A stretch of DNA of 64,000 bases from Nemopilema nomurai (Eukaryota; Cnidaria; Scyphozoa; Rhizostomeae; Rhizostomatidae): contig ML133496.1 in the NCBI GenBank assembly GCA_003864495.1, positions 1,951,631-2,015,630 on the forward strand, written 5' to 3'. A program made the position numbers and the translations under genes. Under the pieces are notes generated by a model that saw only the letters and a list, made by a program, of their open reading frames with translations, was not told where the DNA came from and made no database searches. Below are positions 1 through 12,232 of this stretch, in pieces; the stretch's first letter is position 1; each line of letters begins with the position of its first letter.

Positions 1-1822
1 TGTACAAAAGTGAGCTGCATTCGCCAAGAGACCTTTCCCCTTTTGTTCTCAGTTGACACTTGATAGTCACACAAGCGGAACAGATGCATCGCAACACAAC
101 TAGCTTGCAATACTCGTTAAAGGCGATGCAACCAGAGTTGCGTACTAGTTGAACGCAGGGGCATAGGACTTATGTCGGGGCCTTTGAGATGCCAGTATAC
201 GGTTTTATGTATCGCGAATGCCTCATAAATATATTTCGATGCGTTTCAACCGACCTCCTTGCATGCATACATCGACAGGCATCGACATGCTTGACTACTC
301 AATTTTACATGATTTACGTCTCAAGGATTGAATAGACATTAACTAAAGTAGAAATTCCGCGAGTTTGTGAGTGAAATGCATTTGTATAAGAGTTAAACAA
401 AGTCCGCATTGCAAATGAGCAGATCTCATCGAAATTTCAAGAATCTCTTTTCATGTTGGTTATCACTTGATTCAGACTGGCTGTCAAATAAAAGTTTAAA
501 AGGCATACGATTACTCATTTAATCATTTGAAAGCTATTAAAATCCTACTTGTTGAGCATAGCATAGGTCATTCGGCAATCTTTATTTCAAGATGAAAGAC
601 AGAAAATTAACGTGAACTTATGATGATGATGACCTCATTTTATGATGTTGCAATATGTTAAGTGGCCTAAGTCGTGTTTCAAAATTCAGGAAATGCATTA
701 ATCAGAAAATAGTTTAAAAGCCATGAACCCAAGATTGACCTTTGAGGCACATCAATTTTGCAGTCATCCAATCATTTAGATTCAAGCTCGCGTTCCTCTC
801 TACATCCTTGCAAAACGGTAATTATGGGCGAAATGCTGAAAGCTGTCAAAATTGACTCGTTAAAGTATGCTAGCCTGTTGCCAGAACTCAACAATATATC
901 AGAAATGAGGAAGGATTGGTGAAAGTGTAACATAAAAAAAACCTTTAGTATCATAGTATACATACAGGAGGGTACCGGAGAGTCTTGAATGTTCCTTATT
1001 TATTTTGGGTTCTTTCTTCTTTCAATTTCGATTTTCGTTATTGCTCTTCGATTCTAAGACATGTTTTTAATTTTATGCCCAACGTCCTTTTGATAATTCC
1101 CTTCACGTGTCCACACGCAACCAATCAAAGAATTGGGGAGTCCTTGTGAACATGAACCGAACACACCAGTGGTTGTCAGTCGTGGGACACAGAAAAAGAC
1201 ACCTGAACCATATCTGTCTCACCTGGAAACCCATTTGCATTATTTTCATAATTTTATTTACTGAAACCCGGATTATGCGTGCATAGAATGTATTAGGTTA
1301 GACAGAACGTATCTAAAGGCCCACTTCTAAAATTACAAAAATAACACGCCTACCTCTGCATGGATTTTATTTACAAGATGTGAAAAGATGCTACGAAAGA
1401 AACAAGCGCCAAAGACTGTTACCGTCAGCTAGATTTCCACGCCATGACAATTGATGCAGCCTATTTGAACAAGATAACTAAAATGCGTGCAATTTAAAAA
1501 AATTATCTGCAGTAATAAAATTGGAGATATTCCAAAAATATGTTCAATTGGTTTATAATATACTTAGAGAAAAATAATATTCTATGCAAAAGCTCTAAAA
1601 AATAAGCCTTTCACTATATTCTGATGTACGATTGAACTGTCTTTGCATGACAGCAATAATGAAATTCTATGATTGCACAAAACAACGAGAAATTAATTTA
1701 TCATACTTTTCGTGGGGATACTATAGCTAGATTTTTCTCAGGGTATCCAAACGTCAGATATTTGTGCAAAATGCCAATCACATGCATCTGTGTCACGTGG
1801 TCTTCCATTCCCAACAGTATAA
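1..1822. other. Intergenic, no gene seen
   Basis: I find no convincing coding exon on either strand. ORFs here are short and have no recognisable motifs. The part next to 1822 should contain the 3' untranslated region of the minus-strand transporter gene. Confidence 0.6.
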
Positions 1823-4800
1823 CTAACCTACGTTTGAGGCATTTGCTGTCATTTCAACATCTACAACCATTCTACTCTCTTCTGCTTTGTCTTCCTCCGC
1901 AGCCTCCATGGAACCTCGCAACGGCTGTCGCGTACATCGAAGCAGAAAAAGTTCTGCAAAAGCAGCAATGTATGGAATGCCAGACATATAAAAGAATGCA
2001 TTGTAGCTTCCACTTTTCTCCACAACCAACCCTAAAATGAAGGAATAGCGCCAAAATGCAATAAAAGGGAATATGTGTTGATTAATTAAATCTTGACTCC
2101 TCTCAGTTGGAGTTCACCCAACCACCCCTCCCCCACTCCCATATTTAAATACCACCCCTCCCACATTTAACGTTTTAAGCTGAAATTCGAGCTTTTTGCC
2201 AAAATACATTGTGATCGAATTTTTTTTTTAATTCTTACTTCCCAGTTTGTTTGAACTTATATTACAAATCGTACATTATTATTTTTAAAATCCTGGGCAG
2301 ACCTTCAACAGCAAAGTAGACAGAGCACTTTACTGCAATACACTTCTGTTCTCCTCCGCAATAACAGATGGAAGCCTACAGCCAAACAGGTGAGAACAAA
2401 CTACCGTTACGTTTCCCTGTGTTGGCACAGTTGCTATCAGCACCATCCTACTAATGAAATATAGAGTCCTCTTATTGAATATGGTGTTGCGATGAACAAC
2501 CCTTTAACTAAAAGAAAATCAAGTCAAACGGCAGTACACACCGACAAGGGGTGGCCCCAGCAAGAGAGACACCGCATCTACTGTGAGTATCATTGAGTAG
2601 GCCTCCCCGAGGTACTCCAGGCCGGTGATGGTTCTGAGACAAGGGGTGCAACACGTTTGTACCATGCCATCGAGAGCAGAGTAAATCCAGATGTAAGCAA
2701 TTAAGTGACTTTCAGCTGATGCAAATAGTCCAAGGAAACAGGTCATCCCGGTTAAGAACATCAAAAGCTGGTAAAAAAAGATTTTCTTTTGAATTTTAAG
2801 ATCCAGAAGAATTCCACAGCCAATGCGGCCTAGGCCACAGGCGATTGAGCTGAAAACGGGAAATTGTTTTGCAATGCTGGTTGCTACTCCCTTTTCTACA
2901 GCCAGTTGTACCTGAAACAAAAAAGGATGTGAGTAAACAATCTCACATAAAATGCCAACACCTGTTTTATCAAGTGAATCAGACACGGACTTCAAGTCCA
3001 AAATTCCTTCGCAAAAATTCGGTTCTCTTGCTACTCGACGTCATTTCTACTAAAGCTTTCACATTTGAAATCTCAGTTACATAAACATACTGATGCTAAA
3101 GGCTAGGACAATAGAAATCAGTCATTGTCTACATGATATATGATTAATATTTCAGCAAAGAAGAAAGAAAAAAAGTTATGTGTATGATAATTTTATAACA
3201 AAAAAATTCCCTGGAATATACAACCATTTTAATTCAATCTGCATTCAAATGTTTGCCCAGAAACCACTAGGACAGAGTTGATGCACCATATTTATTTTTG
3301 CTCGGAGATATCTTGCATCCACTTTATTCACAAGATCTCGCATGCTCGAAAGCTTCGAGACGTTTCCGAGAAGTTTCCTTAGATATATCTTTAATATATC
3401 TCTAATATCTTTACTATAATTATCTTTATTGCTCAACCTTTGACAGTTCTGATTCTTCGTCAGGTTAGCTGTTTGATTTTCACATTAAAATTTTTGCACC
3501 TTTTGAACTTTCACCTTTCACCTTGACTGCTTTTGGTAAAAGGCCAAAGGGTAAGGAAAAAGAAGCCAGCCTCTAATAAATGAGTGATCTTTTAGGCGCT
3601 TTGGTGAGTTAGGATTTGTAAACACCAGTTTGTGTAGAATTGCATGTCAAGAAATATAGCATCAATTCTAATGGACATCCTGCCAATGTGCAGAAAAGGG
3701 TTTTTTGAAATGATTAGAAAAGTTGCTTTCTTTTAAAAGTTAAATTTAAAGTAGGTTCTAAAGGAAAACTGAACACGACATGACACTGTTAATAGAATTA
3801 TACATTGGCTTATCGAATTTGTTGTACCAATGGTTCTAATTTTTGACATCTTGAAAGGTCTGCTGGTTTCTGCTCGAATAATTGCATGTGGTTTCCGTTC
3901 ACAAAAACCCCTGATAGTCATATCCCAGAGGGCTGCAAACCAATAGACAAACCAAAGCCTGGTTATGCAGAACTTGAGATTTCCCCTCCAAAAAAGAGTT
4001 AATTCTGCGTGAACAAGAGCACAAAAACATTTCCTGGTCTTACCTGATGAATGCTGGAGACCCCGTAGGCAAACGACACGATGAAATTGGCCATGAGATA
4101 TATACAAAAGTTTCTATTTCCCAGCAACTTGATATACAGTTTATAATTTGACTTTTTCTCCACTCGGTCGTGCGCTTTCGTTTCATACGCGACAGGACAA
4201 AATGTCAACGCACTGGCCACACAGATGAAGAGAAAGGCAGCTGAAAGAATTTGAAAGGTTCTTTCAAACTCGACTTCCTTTAGCAAGAATACCAAAAGAG
4301 TAGAGGAAGCAGCCTGCAAAAAGGCGACAGAGCCTGTTTGAAATCCTGCGAAAGAAAATTAAAGGATTTCAATCGACTTGTGAAAGACAGCACAAAAAAC
4401 ATTACATTTCTAGTTCTCTCAAGTTGTAATTCTGTTCCCCATTTGGGAATTTTCAAGGGTTATTCCACGTGTCTCAAATGACATCAATTTTACCCATGAT
4501 ATTAAGAAAATTGACTCCAAAGAGACTAAATTGATTGTAACATGAAAAAATCAATTATGAAGCTAAAATCACTAGCAGACGTCTTTAACAGTTATTTTTC
4601 ATACATTCTTTGTGTTAAGGTCTCACTTTTCTTTGAAGTCTCGCTTGAATTAAATGTATTGTCTTTCTTAGACATCTCATCTTGCTTAGATGTCACAATT
4701 TGCTTATAAGTTTCCCTCTTCTTAGAAATCTTCGCAGATATCTCACTTAGATTAAAAATTTTCTTTAATTAGAAGCTTCCTTGAACTTAGAAGTACCGCA

Positions 4801-6825
4801 TTTTCTCGGAACGTTAACTTTCCTTTCAAGTCAAACTTCTATAGGTACTTTTTCTTAATTACATTGTAAGCCCTGCTACTATGGTATAAGCAAACGTAGC
4901 CATCTTCGGGTACTTCCTTCTCAAATCACAATGGACACAGAATTTAACATGACCTAACGTGCTGGTAAAACGGTTACATTACAGCGGATTATCGAAACCC
5001 ATTGAAGTCTCAGTTTCGTCTATATATTTAAAAGAAATTTTGTTGCAGTTGTAAGAGAGGGTTATTTGAAACTAACCGTATGCCAACGACAACCACTTGT
5101 CAAAGTAGATGCACACAGATTTCACCGATGCCATTAGCAAAATGGACGAGCCAAGTCCAAAGGGAACGCTGAATGCGATGAAGATGAGATTCAGGTTCGT
5201 TGCAAATGACGTCATAAGCAGTGACAAACTCACTATGAATGCGGCTACGATTGTGCACAGTCTCAAGCCGGCTTTGTTTATTACCCAGCATGCCACTGGT
5301 CCCAAAACGAACGTCAATGAAGTCGGGAGGGAACCAGTCCATGCTGAAATAGGAATGTTTACCGTTAGTCTTGAAGTAAATACCTTTAAATTGTCCGTAA
5401 ATCCAGTATTCGTTTGCAATATATCATGGCACAACGTTGTTCATGTTCCCAATTTTTACAGAAATGTTGTACCAATGTTGCCTAGGAGGGATCCAAATCT
5501 CAGGGACTATTTACAATTTGGGGCAAAGTTAGCTAGGCCGCCTAATAGAAGGATGGTTTGCACTAACGCCAGGACAGAACAAGGCTAAACAAATACCAAG
5601 CATTATTGGAGAAAAGCAGACCATATTTAAGCAAATAAGGATCTCCAAGTAACCACCAGGAGATGTTTCGGAAAAGTTTAAGGCAGAAGACAACCAGCTA
5701 CAAAGCTTAAAAAAGAAGCGCCTAAAGCTGGAAAAGACGTTAGCTTAATCTTACTGCTACAAGGTATCAAACTATAAAACGCAGAGTTGTGGAGAAGTCT
5801 GAGTAAAAACTTTGGCCATACGGCAATTTTCGCAAATGAATTCCAAAATGCACATGAGTCAGGGGGTTGGTATAGAAATGACATTAAAAAATACCATTGG
5901 CCGTCAATTTTCATAGCCCAAGGGGCAAGGGTAAATGCATTTAGTCCCGGCACAGCGGGAACAAAACGATGCGAACAAAGGCCTAGATTTCATTACTACA
6001 CCCTTCATTACTAGATTTCAAGCCTATCGCACACTCTTCTTTAAAGATATTTTATACTTGTAGGTGCTATCATCTTCATTGGCAAATGTCTTACAAGTAC
6101 TTTGCCTAGTACTAATTAATTTTGAGCGCTTCACTTACTGTCGATCAATTTCAAAAGTTTGAAAGGTCGGTGGTCTTGTCGAACAAAACTTGGGCTTTTT
6201 CAAATTAATAACTTGAAGAATGTTCTAATAATGGAATTTTTCACTTATTTGACATGCTAATACCTGCTAACCCACATCTCCTTTCCCAACATTGTTGACA
6301 ACAAAGTGCAGTTTTGAGTTAATGTCGGGAAAAAGTTCGGCGCAAAGATTTTTTTTCGTTTCGCAGCTCAATGTTGTTTTTAGTAAGAGTCGAAGATTTG
6401 TCGTTAGTGTGCTAATAAATTCACAAGAGAGAGCTTGATTGGCAGTAGGCCTCACGGATAACCTCATCCAGGATTCAATTCGCAGTATAACAAGCCTCGA
6501 TTTCAACCCACCTGATTTCAACACTGAAGATCAACGATAACATGATGTTGTTTGTTTTATCACGTGATATAAATATTCTTGGCTTTGTATGTCCTTGCAC
6601 AAAAAAAATCATAGTTGGTAAAAGTAACACACGAACGAAGAGTAACCTTCTAAAGTTACCTGTCTTTTCCTTTGAGCTGCCAAATTTTTCCAGAAAATAG
6701 TTGTAGCAGATGCCAAAGATGCTTAGGAAGCCAATGGAACATGAAGTAATGAGAATCGAAGCCAGCAAAGTGACAAAGGAAAGTGGACCATCACGCCGCT
6801 CAACTTTTCTCCTCAAGATATCCAT
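1823..6825 (-). CDS. SLC16-type monocarboxylate transporter (MFS), 5 exons
   Basis: Seen: coding exons 6825-6660, 5343-5077, 4345-4044, 2911-2542 and 2031-1823, all with GT-AG borders and matching phase. They total 1314 nt, or 437 residues. The ATG at 6825 has a strong context (ccgccATGg). The protein is hydrophobic throughout, with about 12 predicted membrane helices and a hydrophilic acidic C-tail. Two SLC16 signatures are recognisable: a degenerate N-terminal motif around D12-G13-P14 before helix 1, and YFDKW (135-139) followed by LAYGGFQTG, matching the family's YFxK..xLAxGxAxAG motif. GRIGCGILLD (273-282) and GSYNAFFY near the end also fit. Family knowledge: plasma-membrane transport of monocarboxylates or related small organic compounds, often proton-coupled. 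The substrate cannot be told from sequence. The changed first motif suggests an orphan MCT rather than an MCT1-4 equivalent. Confidence 0.87.
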
Positions 6826-8806
6826 GGCGGCTGAAGTCCACAGCTCACTTACCGACCTTTGATGGTAATTGACGTAAAACCGTCACCATATCGTATGTGA
6901 ATACTTTTTGTTTTGATCAGAATGGGCCTGTCCACTGCCTAGGTCTCCTTCGGAGCAGCGCGGCTGTTATTGACAGGTGCTGCTGTTGTGTACAAAACAG
7001 AGCTGTCACGAGCAAACACGGCGATGATGCAATGTTCAATTGCTTTAATCAAGGATTACTTCCACTTCAATCGTTATCATTGATATTTACGATATTCACG
7101 ATACAGGACTCTAGTGATAACAGTGCATTTTTGCACTGATAGATTATCCTGTATAAATGTTCGATTTACTTATTATTATTTCCATTACTAATGTCGATAG
7201 CATTTTTATGATTTTTCATAATTTTAATGTGATATCCAATTTTTTTTATATTATGATGCCACTGACAAGCCGAAGCGGAATAGAGGCTTGTCACAACTTT
7301 TCAATGAGGCAATCCTTCTCCAAATCTCCTTCTCTTATCTTGCAAACCATCTTTTGTCATGGCAATTTTGAAGGCAAATTTTTAGGGGCAATAGTTGGCT
7401 GGCATCCATCTAGGGACTGGTCCAAGTACTAAAATTTGACGAACTTCAACTTGCTCTCTGATCGAACTCTTCATTGATTGATTGAAAAAAATTAAACTGG
7501 TCATATCCCATTTCGCGGAGTACCTTCCCTGGGATTCAGTAACCCTAGAATTCTGGTCTGAATTTCCCTCAGAGAACAGTAACACGACATTTGTGGTTTC
7601 TTGACCAATTGGTGTTAAGAAAAGCACATTTTGATCGCACAAATAGCGTCTAAAGTGACAATGAGAGCGACAGGTCCTGGTCACCAATCCACCATGATCG
7701 ATCGCACAAGAGCATCAAAACCAAAGAAACGGTCTAGACTCCATTTTCTTAGCGGGTGCATAACTGAGAGGATATTTAGTAGCGTGTCCCACTATTGTCT
7801 GTCAACTGGTGAGAAAACTTTGCAATGCGGGTTTCGTATTTTTCTTCAATAGTGGCAGTCTTAGCATTGGGCGTCAAGCATGATCTTGGCTAACATCAGC
7901 TTGGCTAACTTCCCAATGCAATTAAGCGGCAGTCCTTGCGATGGCCAGAAATCAATTATCAACGCAATAAGTGAATGAATGAATGACTGATCAATCAGTC
8001 AATCAGTCAGTCAATCAACCATTACAATTAATCAGCCAATCAATCAATCAGTCAATCAATTAGCCAATCAATCAACTAATCATTTGATCCTTACAACCGC
8101 AATCATACGGCAGTCCTTGTGATGATGAGAAATCAATCAATCACCCAATCAACCAATCAATCAGTCAATCATTACAGTCAATCAAGCAAACAAGCGCTCA
8201 TTAACTTAATCAGTCTCATTGTATTAACGAAAAGTATTTGGGTAACGAAAAGTCGATAGCGCATCTTTAGATGTTGTCTCACGATAAAATACGTCATAAA
8301 ACAGATATAACCATAAATAAAATCATGTATTGTTGACATATAACACTTAGCCAATTCAAAAAATCTTAATCGATGTAAATCTACAGGTTTTACAAAATTA
8401 AAATCTAAAAATTACTGATACTCTAGGATCTACATTCTTCCGGATCTACCATCCAAATATACAAAACACTTCTGCAAATTTACAAAAAATAATTAGGCCC
8501 AATTGTATCTAGGCAGTATAATCGATAAACTTGGAAATCAATACTTGGCCATTGTTAATGCTCCATGTTGTTCTGCTTTCTCGCATTCCTTTTTTTTCTC
8601 GATGCAGATTTGAAAGTTTTCTGCAGCCCATACTAAGCCTCAAAACATTTAACGGGTAATTTCGGCCAGTGCAATAGTTGGAAAATGCCTTGTTTGTCTA
8701 CCACATACATACAACATACATACAACAACAAACAACGACTAAATGAAATTTGTAATAGATCTTAAGAAATCGAAACAGATTTCCAGGCAAGTGAGGCTCT
8801 AGTTTG
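6826..8806. other. Intergenic between transporter 5' end and receptor 3' end
   Basis: This holds the promoter side of the transporter gene and the 3' untranslated side of the receptor gene. No supported coding exon is seen. The ORFs lack motifs and splice context. The only clear structure is the AATC-rich repeat at 7927-8200. Confidence 0.55.
7927..8200. repeat. AATC-rich satellite with a duplicated ~180 bp unit
   Basis: Degenerate (AATC/AGTC)n runs cover about 7970-8080 and 8130-8185. A shared lead-in, cggcagtccttg followed by a gatg..gagaaatcaat-like string, occurs at about 7927 and again at about 8108, so the block looks like a tandem duplication of about 180 bp. Confidence 0.7.
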
Positions 8807-11800
8807 TTAAGCGTCATCTTGGGAAGAGCTCGTTGGTTGTTCGACCAAGGGTGATCTTTCACAAAGTGCCTGCTTGAACCTAGGCCGCTTCCATCCGTAA
8901 ATAAAGGCGTTTAAAAAGCCTTGCAGTGGACAGGTGCAAGCCTAAAAAGCATTAGATAGTAACCATTAACTTGCTCACTAATAAAAAAGCAAATGAAAAA
9001 GGCTAGATTGAATCATCCTTCCCTTCTTGTGGTTTCCAAGAAGGTAGGTAATAATTAACCGTAGGGATCATAGCATGATAGTGCTACAGATGTGTAGAGC
9101 ATGGTCTTTATGCATAGGTTGTTACCTAAAAGCAAGTCTGTTTTATAGAGAAAGATAAGAGTAAAACAGACGAATATAAGGATGTAAAGGAAGAGGATCT
9201 TTAACGACAAGAGGCTTAACGTGATAAAGTTCAAATAGAAAAACTGTGGTCTGTCTTGAGGAAATTAAAACAGAATGGCCGATGGCTCCTGTGACCGATG
9301 GCAATGTGATCTATGGCCCTGTGACCGATGGCCCTGTGACCGATGGCCCTGTGACCCACGGCCCTTTGACCGACGGTCCTATGACCTATGGCCTCTGTCA
9401 CTGATGCCCCTGGTTTCCACTATCAGTGTTATATACAAACCAAGTTGAAAATACTACGCATAAATAAACAGCATCAACGCTGTACAACAGAAAACTGGTA
9501 TACCTGTAACACATAAAGCCAGTAGAGGCTTTGCATCTGGAAAGATGAAAACATTGATACGATACCAAGAATCAAACCTGCAAATTGAATAACAAACATA
9601 ACTTAAATTTAATATAAACATTAATAACAATCAATTGTACATGAAGCATGGTCAAAAACATAAATTTTCCATGTCTGGTTGACAATCATAAAGAACGCGT
9701 ACTTTCGTCGAATACCTTTTAAAAATTATGCTGGCCCGCGTAAATATAAGAGCCTACAAGAAGAACTGTCTTAAATTCACAATGGTATTACGAGGGCAGA
9801 TTGATGTTAAATTACACAGAGTCTGTGTCACAGACCAAGGTATAGCAAAAATATAAGGTGTAATCGCGAGAGGCTATTGCCAGGGTTCAGCAGACCTAGC
9901 CATAAGTCGAATGCGCCATTTCTTTTAACAGGAATAAATGTTTAAGTAGACAACATAGAACTTGTGGAATATCAAAACAATGATCTCACATTTCCATTAT
10001 TAAAAGCCCCAGTTACATAGCAGAGTCTTGTCAACTATTCTAATCAAATTTCTTCACCCTTTATACTCCACTTACTAAAGGTCCAGCAAAACAAGAACGT
10101 TCCACAAAAAAGTGTCAATCGCCGCTTGACTAACTTAAGCACGTCCCTCTGCCTTTGGGAAATGATTCCTACAAAAAAGTACTCAAGTAAGCAAAAATTA
10201 TGTTTGTACTGTTTCCCGTCATAATAGAGAAAAGCTGAACAGACAATTAAATAATTGCATAAGGTGAACAAGGAAGCATAAAAAAGGCCTACAGTAGGCA
10301 GCTGGGTAAACAAAATCTTTACCTCTGTGTGTAAAACCATAAAATGCAATTCGATCAAATGTGTCGATCTCAATGGATTTGCTCACAAATAATACATAAC
10401 TGGGTCAGGATTGTCTGAGATTAGACTAAAAACACAATCAGCTCAAAAACCTCCACCTGTTTGGAGGGACTAACTATGCTTGGGGATGAAGGAAGTAACA
10501 GCGCCATCGCCTACTTCTTTGCAGGCTACTTACCAACACACCGTTTTACCAAACAAAGTAGTGACCTGGGTTGGGTGAGTCATACTGGGTTGTCGAACTA
10601 CCCTTGCGTTTTTGGAAGAGATATGGGATAATTAAATGATATTATATGGGATTATTTCATTATCAGGATTCGCTAAGCAGCAAGAACAGGAAGTGCAAGC
10701 TCTTACCTCCATAGATCTGAATGGACCTGAAAGCCCTATACGCCAACATGAAATAAGCCTGGAATACAAAAAGAAGGCGAAGAACTATAATAATTAACAT
10801 ACAGGCTGGCGCGAGTAAATCTATTACAAAGAGCTAGCATCACCAGTAACTTAGTTGGCTTAAAAATGAAACATATAAATGAGAAAGCATTTGTATCAAA
10901 AAGCAAACAAAAATTATCTTTCTTGTGAAAATATAATTTCAAACCGTTGTGCGCTTTTTCAAGTTTACTTTATCGTCTTTTAGGAGGTAGTGGCAAACCT
11001 TAGTTGTAATTTTGAAGACCTCCATAGAAAGAAAAGAGGGGGGGTGGGGGGGGGGGTAAAGGACACTAGTTGGAACAGACTGGATGCACAAACTACCAAA
11101 GAGACTGTTGGAAGAGAATTTAAATAGCTGTTTGCAAAGACAAGCCAACTGAGTGATTCAGAAGGCTGGCATTTTTAATAATGTATATGCTTGCACTCTT
11201 GATATCCTCAACAGCCAATCTTGAATCTATGATCGGAATGAATATATAAATGTAACAATTATAACAACAACCATACTTACAACAGTTCCTGCAATTGAAA
11301 GAACCAAGAGCCCAACAAAAATGTACTTGTAGACTCCATACCAATCAAACTCGCCTTCATAACTTATATCTCTTATCACCTTAAATAGTAAAATAGAATA
11401 TCCTTCTTAAAAGGTGTGTTGTGTTTCTCATGGTATTCATATTGAGAATAAAAGCATATAAAACATGCAGTGTTAAGAGTAACTTATGACTTGGAAAACT
11501 ATGCAGAAGTATGTTCATATACGAGCCTGGCTACTCTGCATGTAAACCAGATCAAAGTAATATGGCATAAAGCCACCCCAATAGCATAACATCATAAAAA
11601 AGGTAGAGAAATTAAAACTTTATGTTAGTTTACAAAGCTTACTAACCTGACACATGGAGTTCTTGAAATGAAATAGAGGCAAGCAGCTGTAAAAAGAAAT
11701 GTATTGAATTACAAAAAAAATGAACCCTCAATTAAGGCAATTTCCCCCATTTTTGAGAGTAAAAAAGTTTGGAAATGAACAAAATGAAAATTGCAATTTA

Positions 11801-12129
11801 ATTACTACCTTATTCTTATTAAAAATGTTACTATCAATACCTCTGAATGGCAAGGTCATTATAATGTGATTCTGAACTATATTCAATAGAAAATTATGTA
11901 TGTAACAATTTCAAAATGATAATTCTTATAAAAAATTCAATCAAGAGCAGTAACACAAGAGTGACATACCTTGAGCAAATATTATCATTAGGCCCAAATG
12001 GTGTGTGATCAACTGAATAAATAATAGTGGTGGTTATCAAAGGAAGGAGCCTGCCAGAAAAAAATAAACCTGTCAGAAATATGCATGAATGAATATAAAA
12101 AGAACAAGGCATACATGCCTAGTAATATA

Positions 12130-12180
<51 letters not shown>

Positions 12181-12182
12181 TG

Positions 12183-12232
<50 letters not shown>

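Noticed and set aside
1669..2040. 123-aa plus-strand ORF
   Set aside because: Overlaps the last transporter exon antisense, with no recognisable domain.
5109..5588. 159-aa plus-strand ORF
   Set aside because: Antisense shadow of transporter exon 5343-5077, with no motif of its own.
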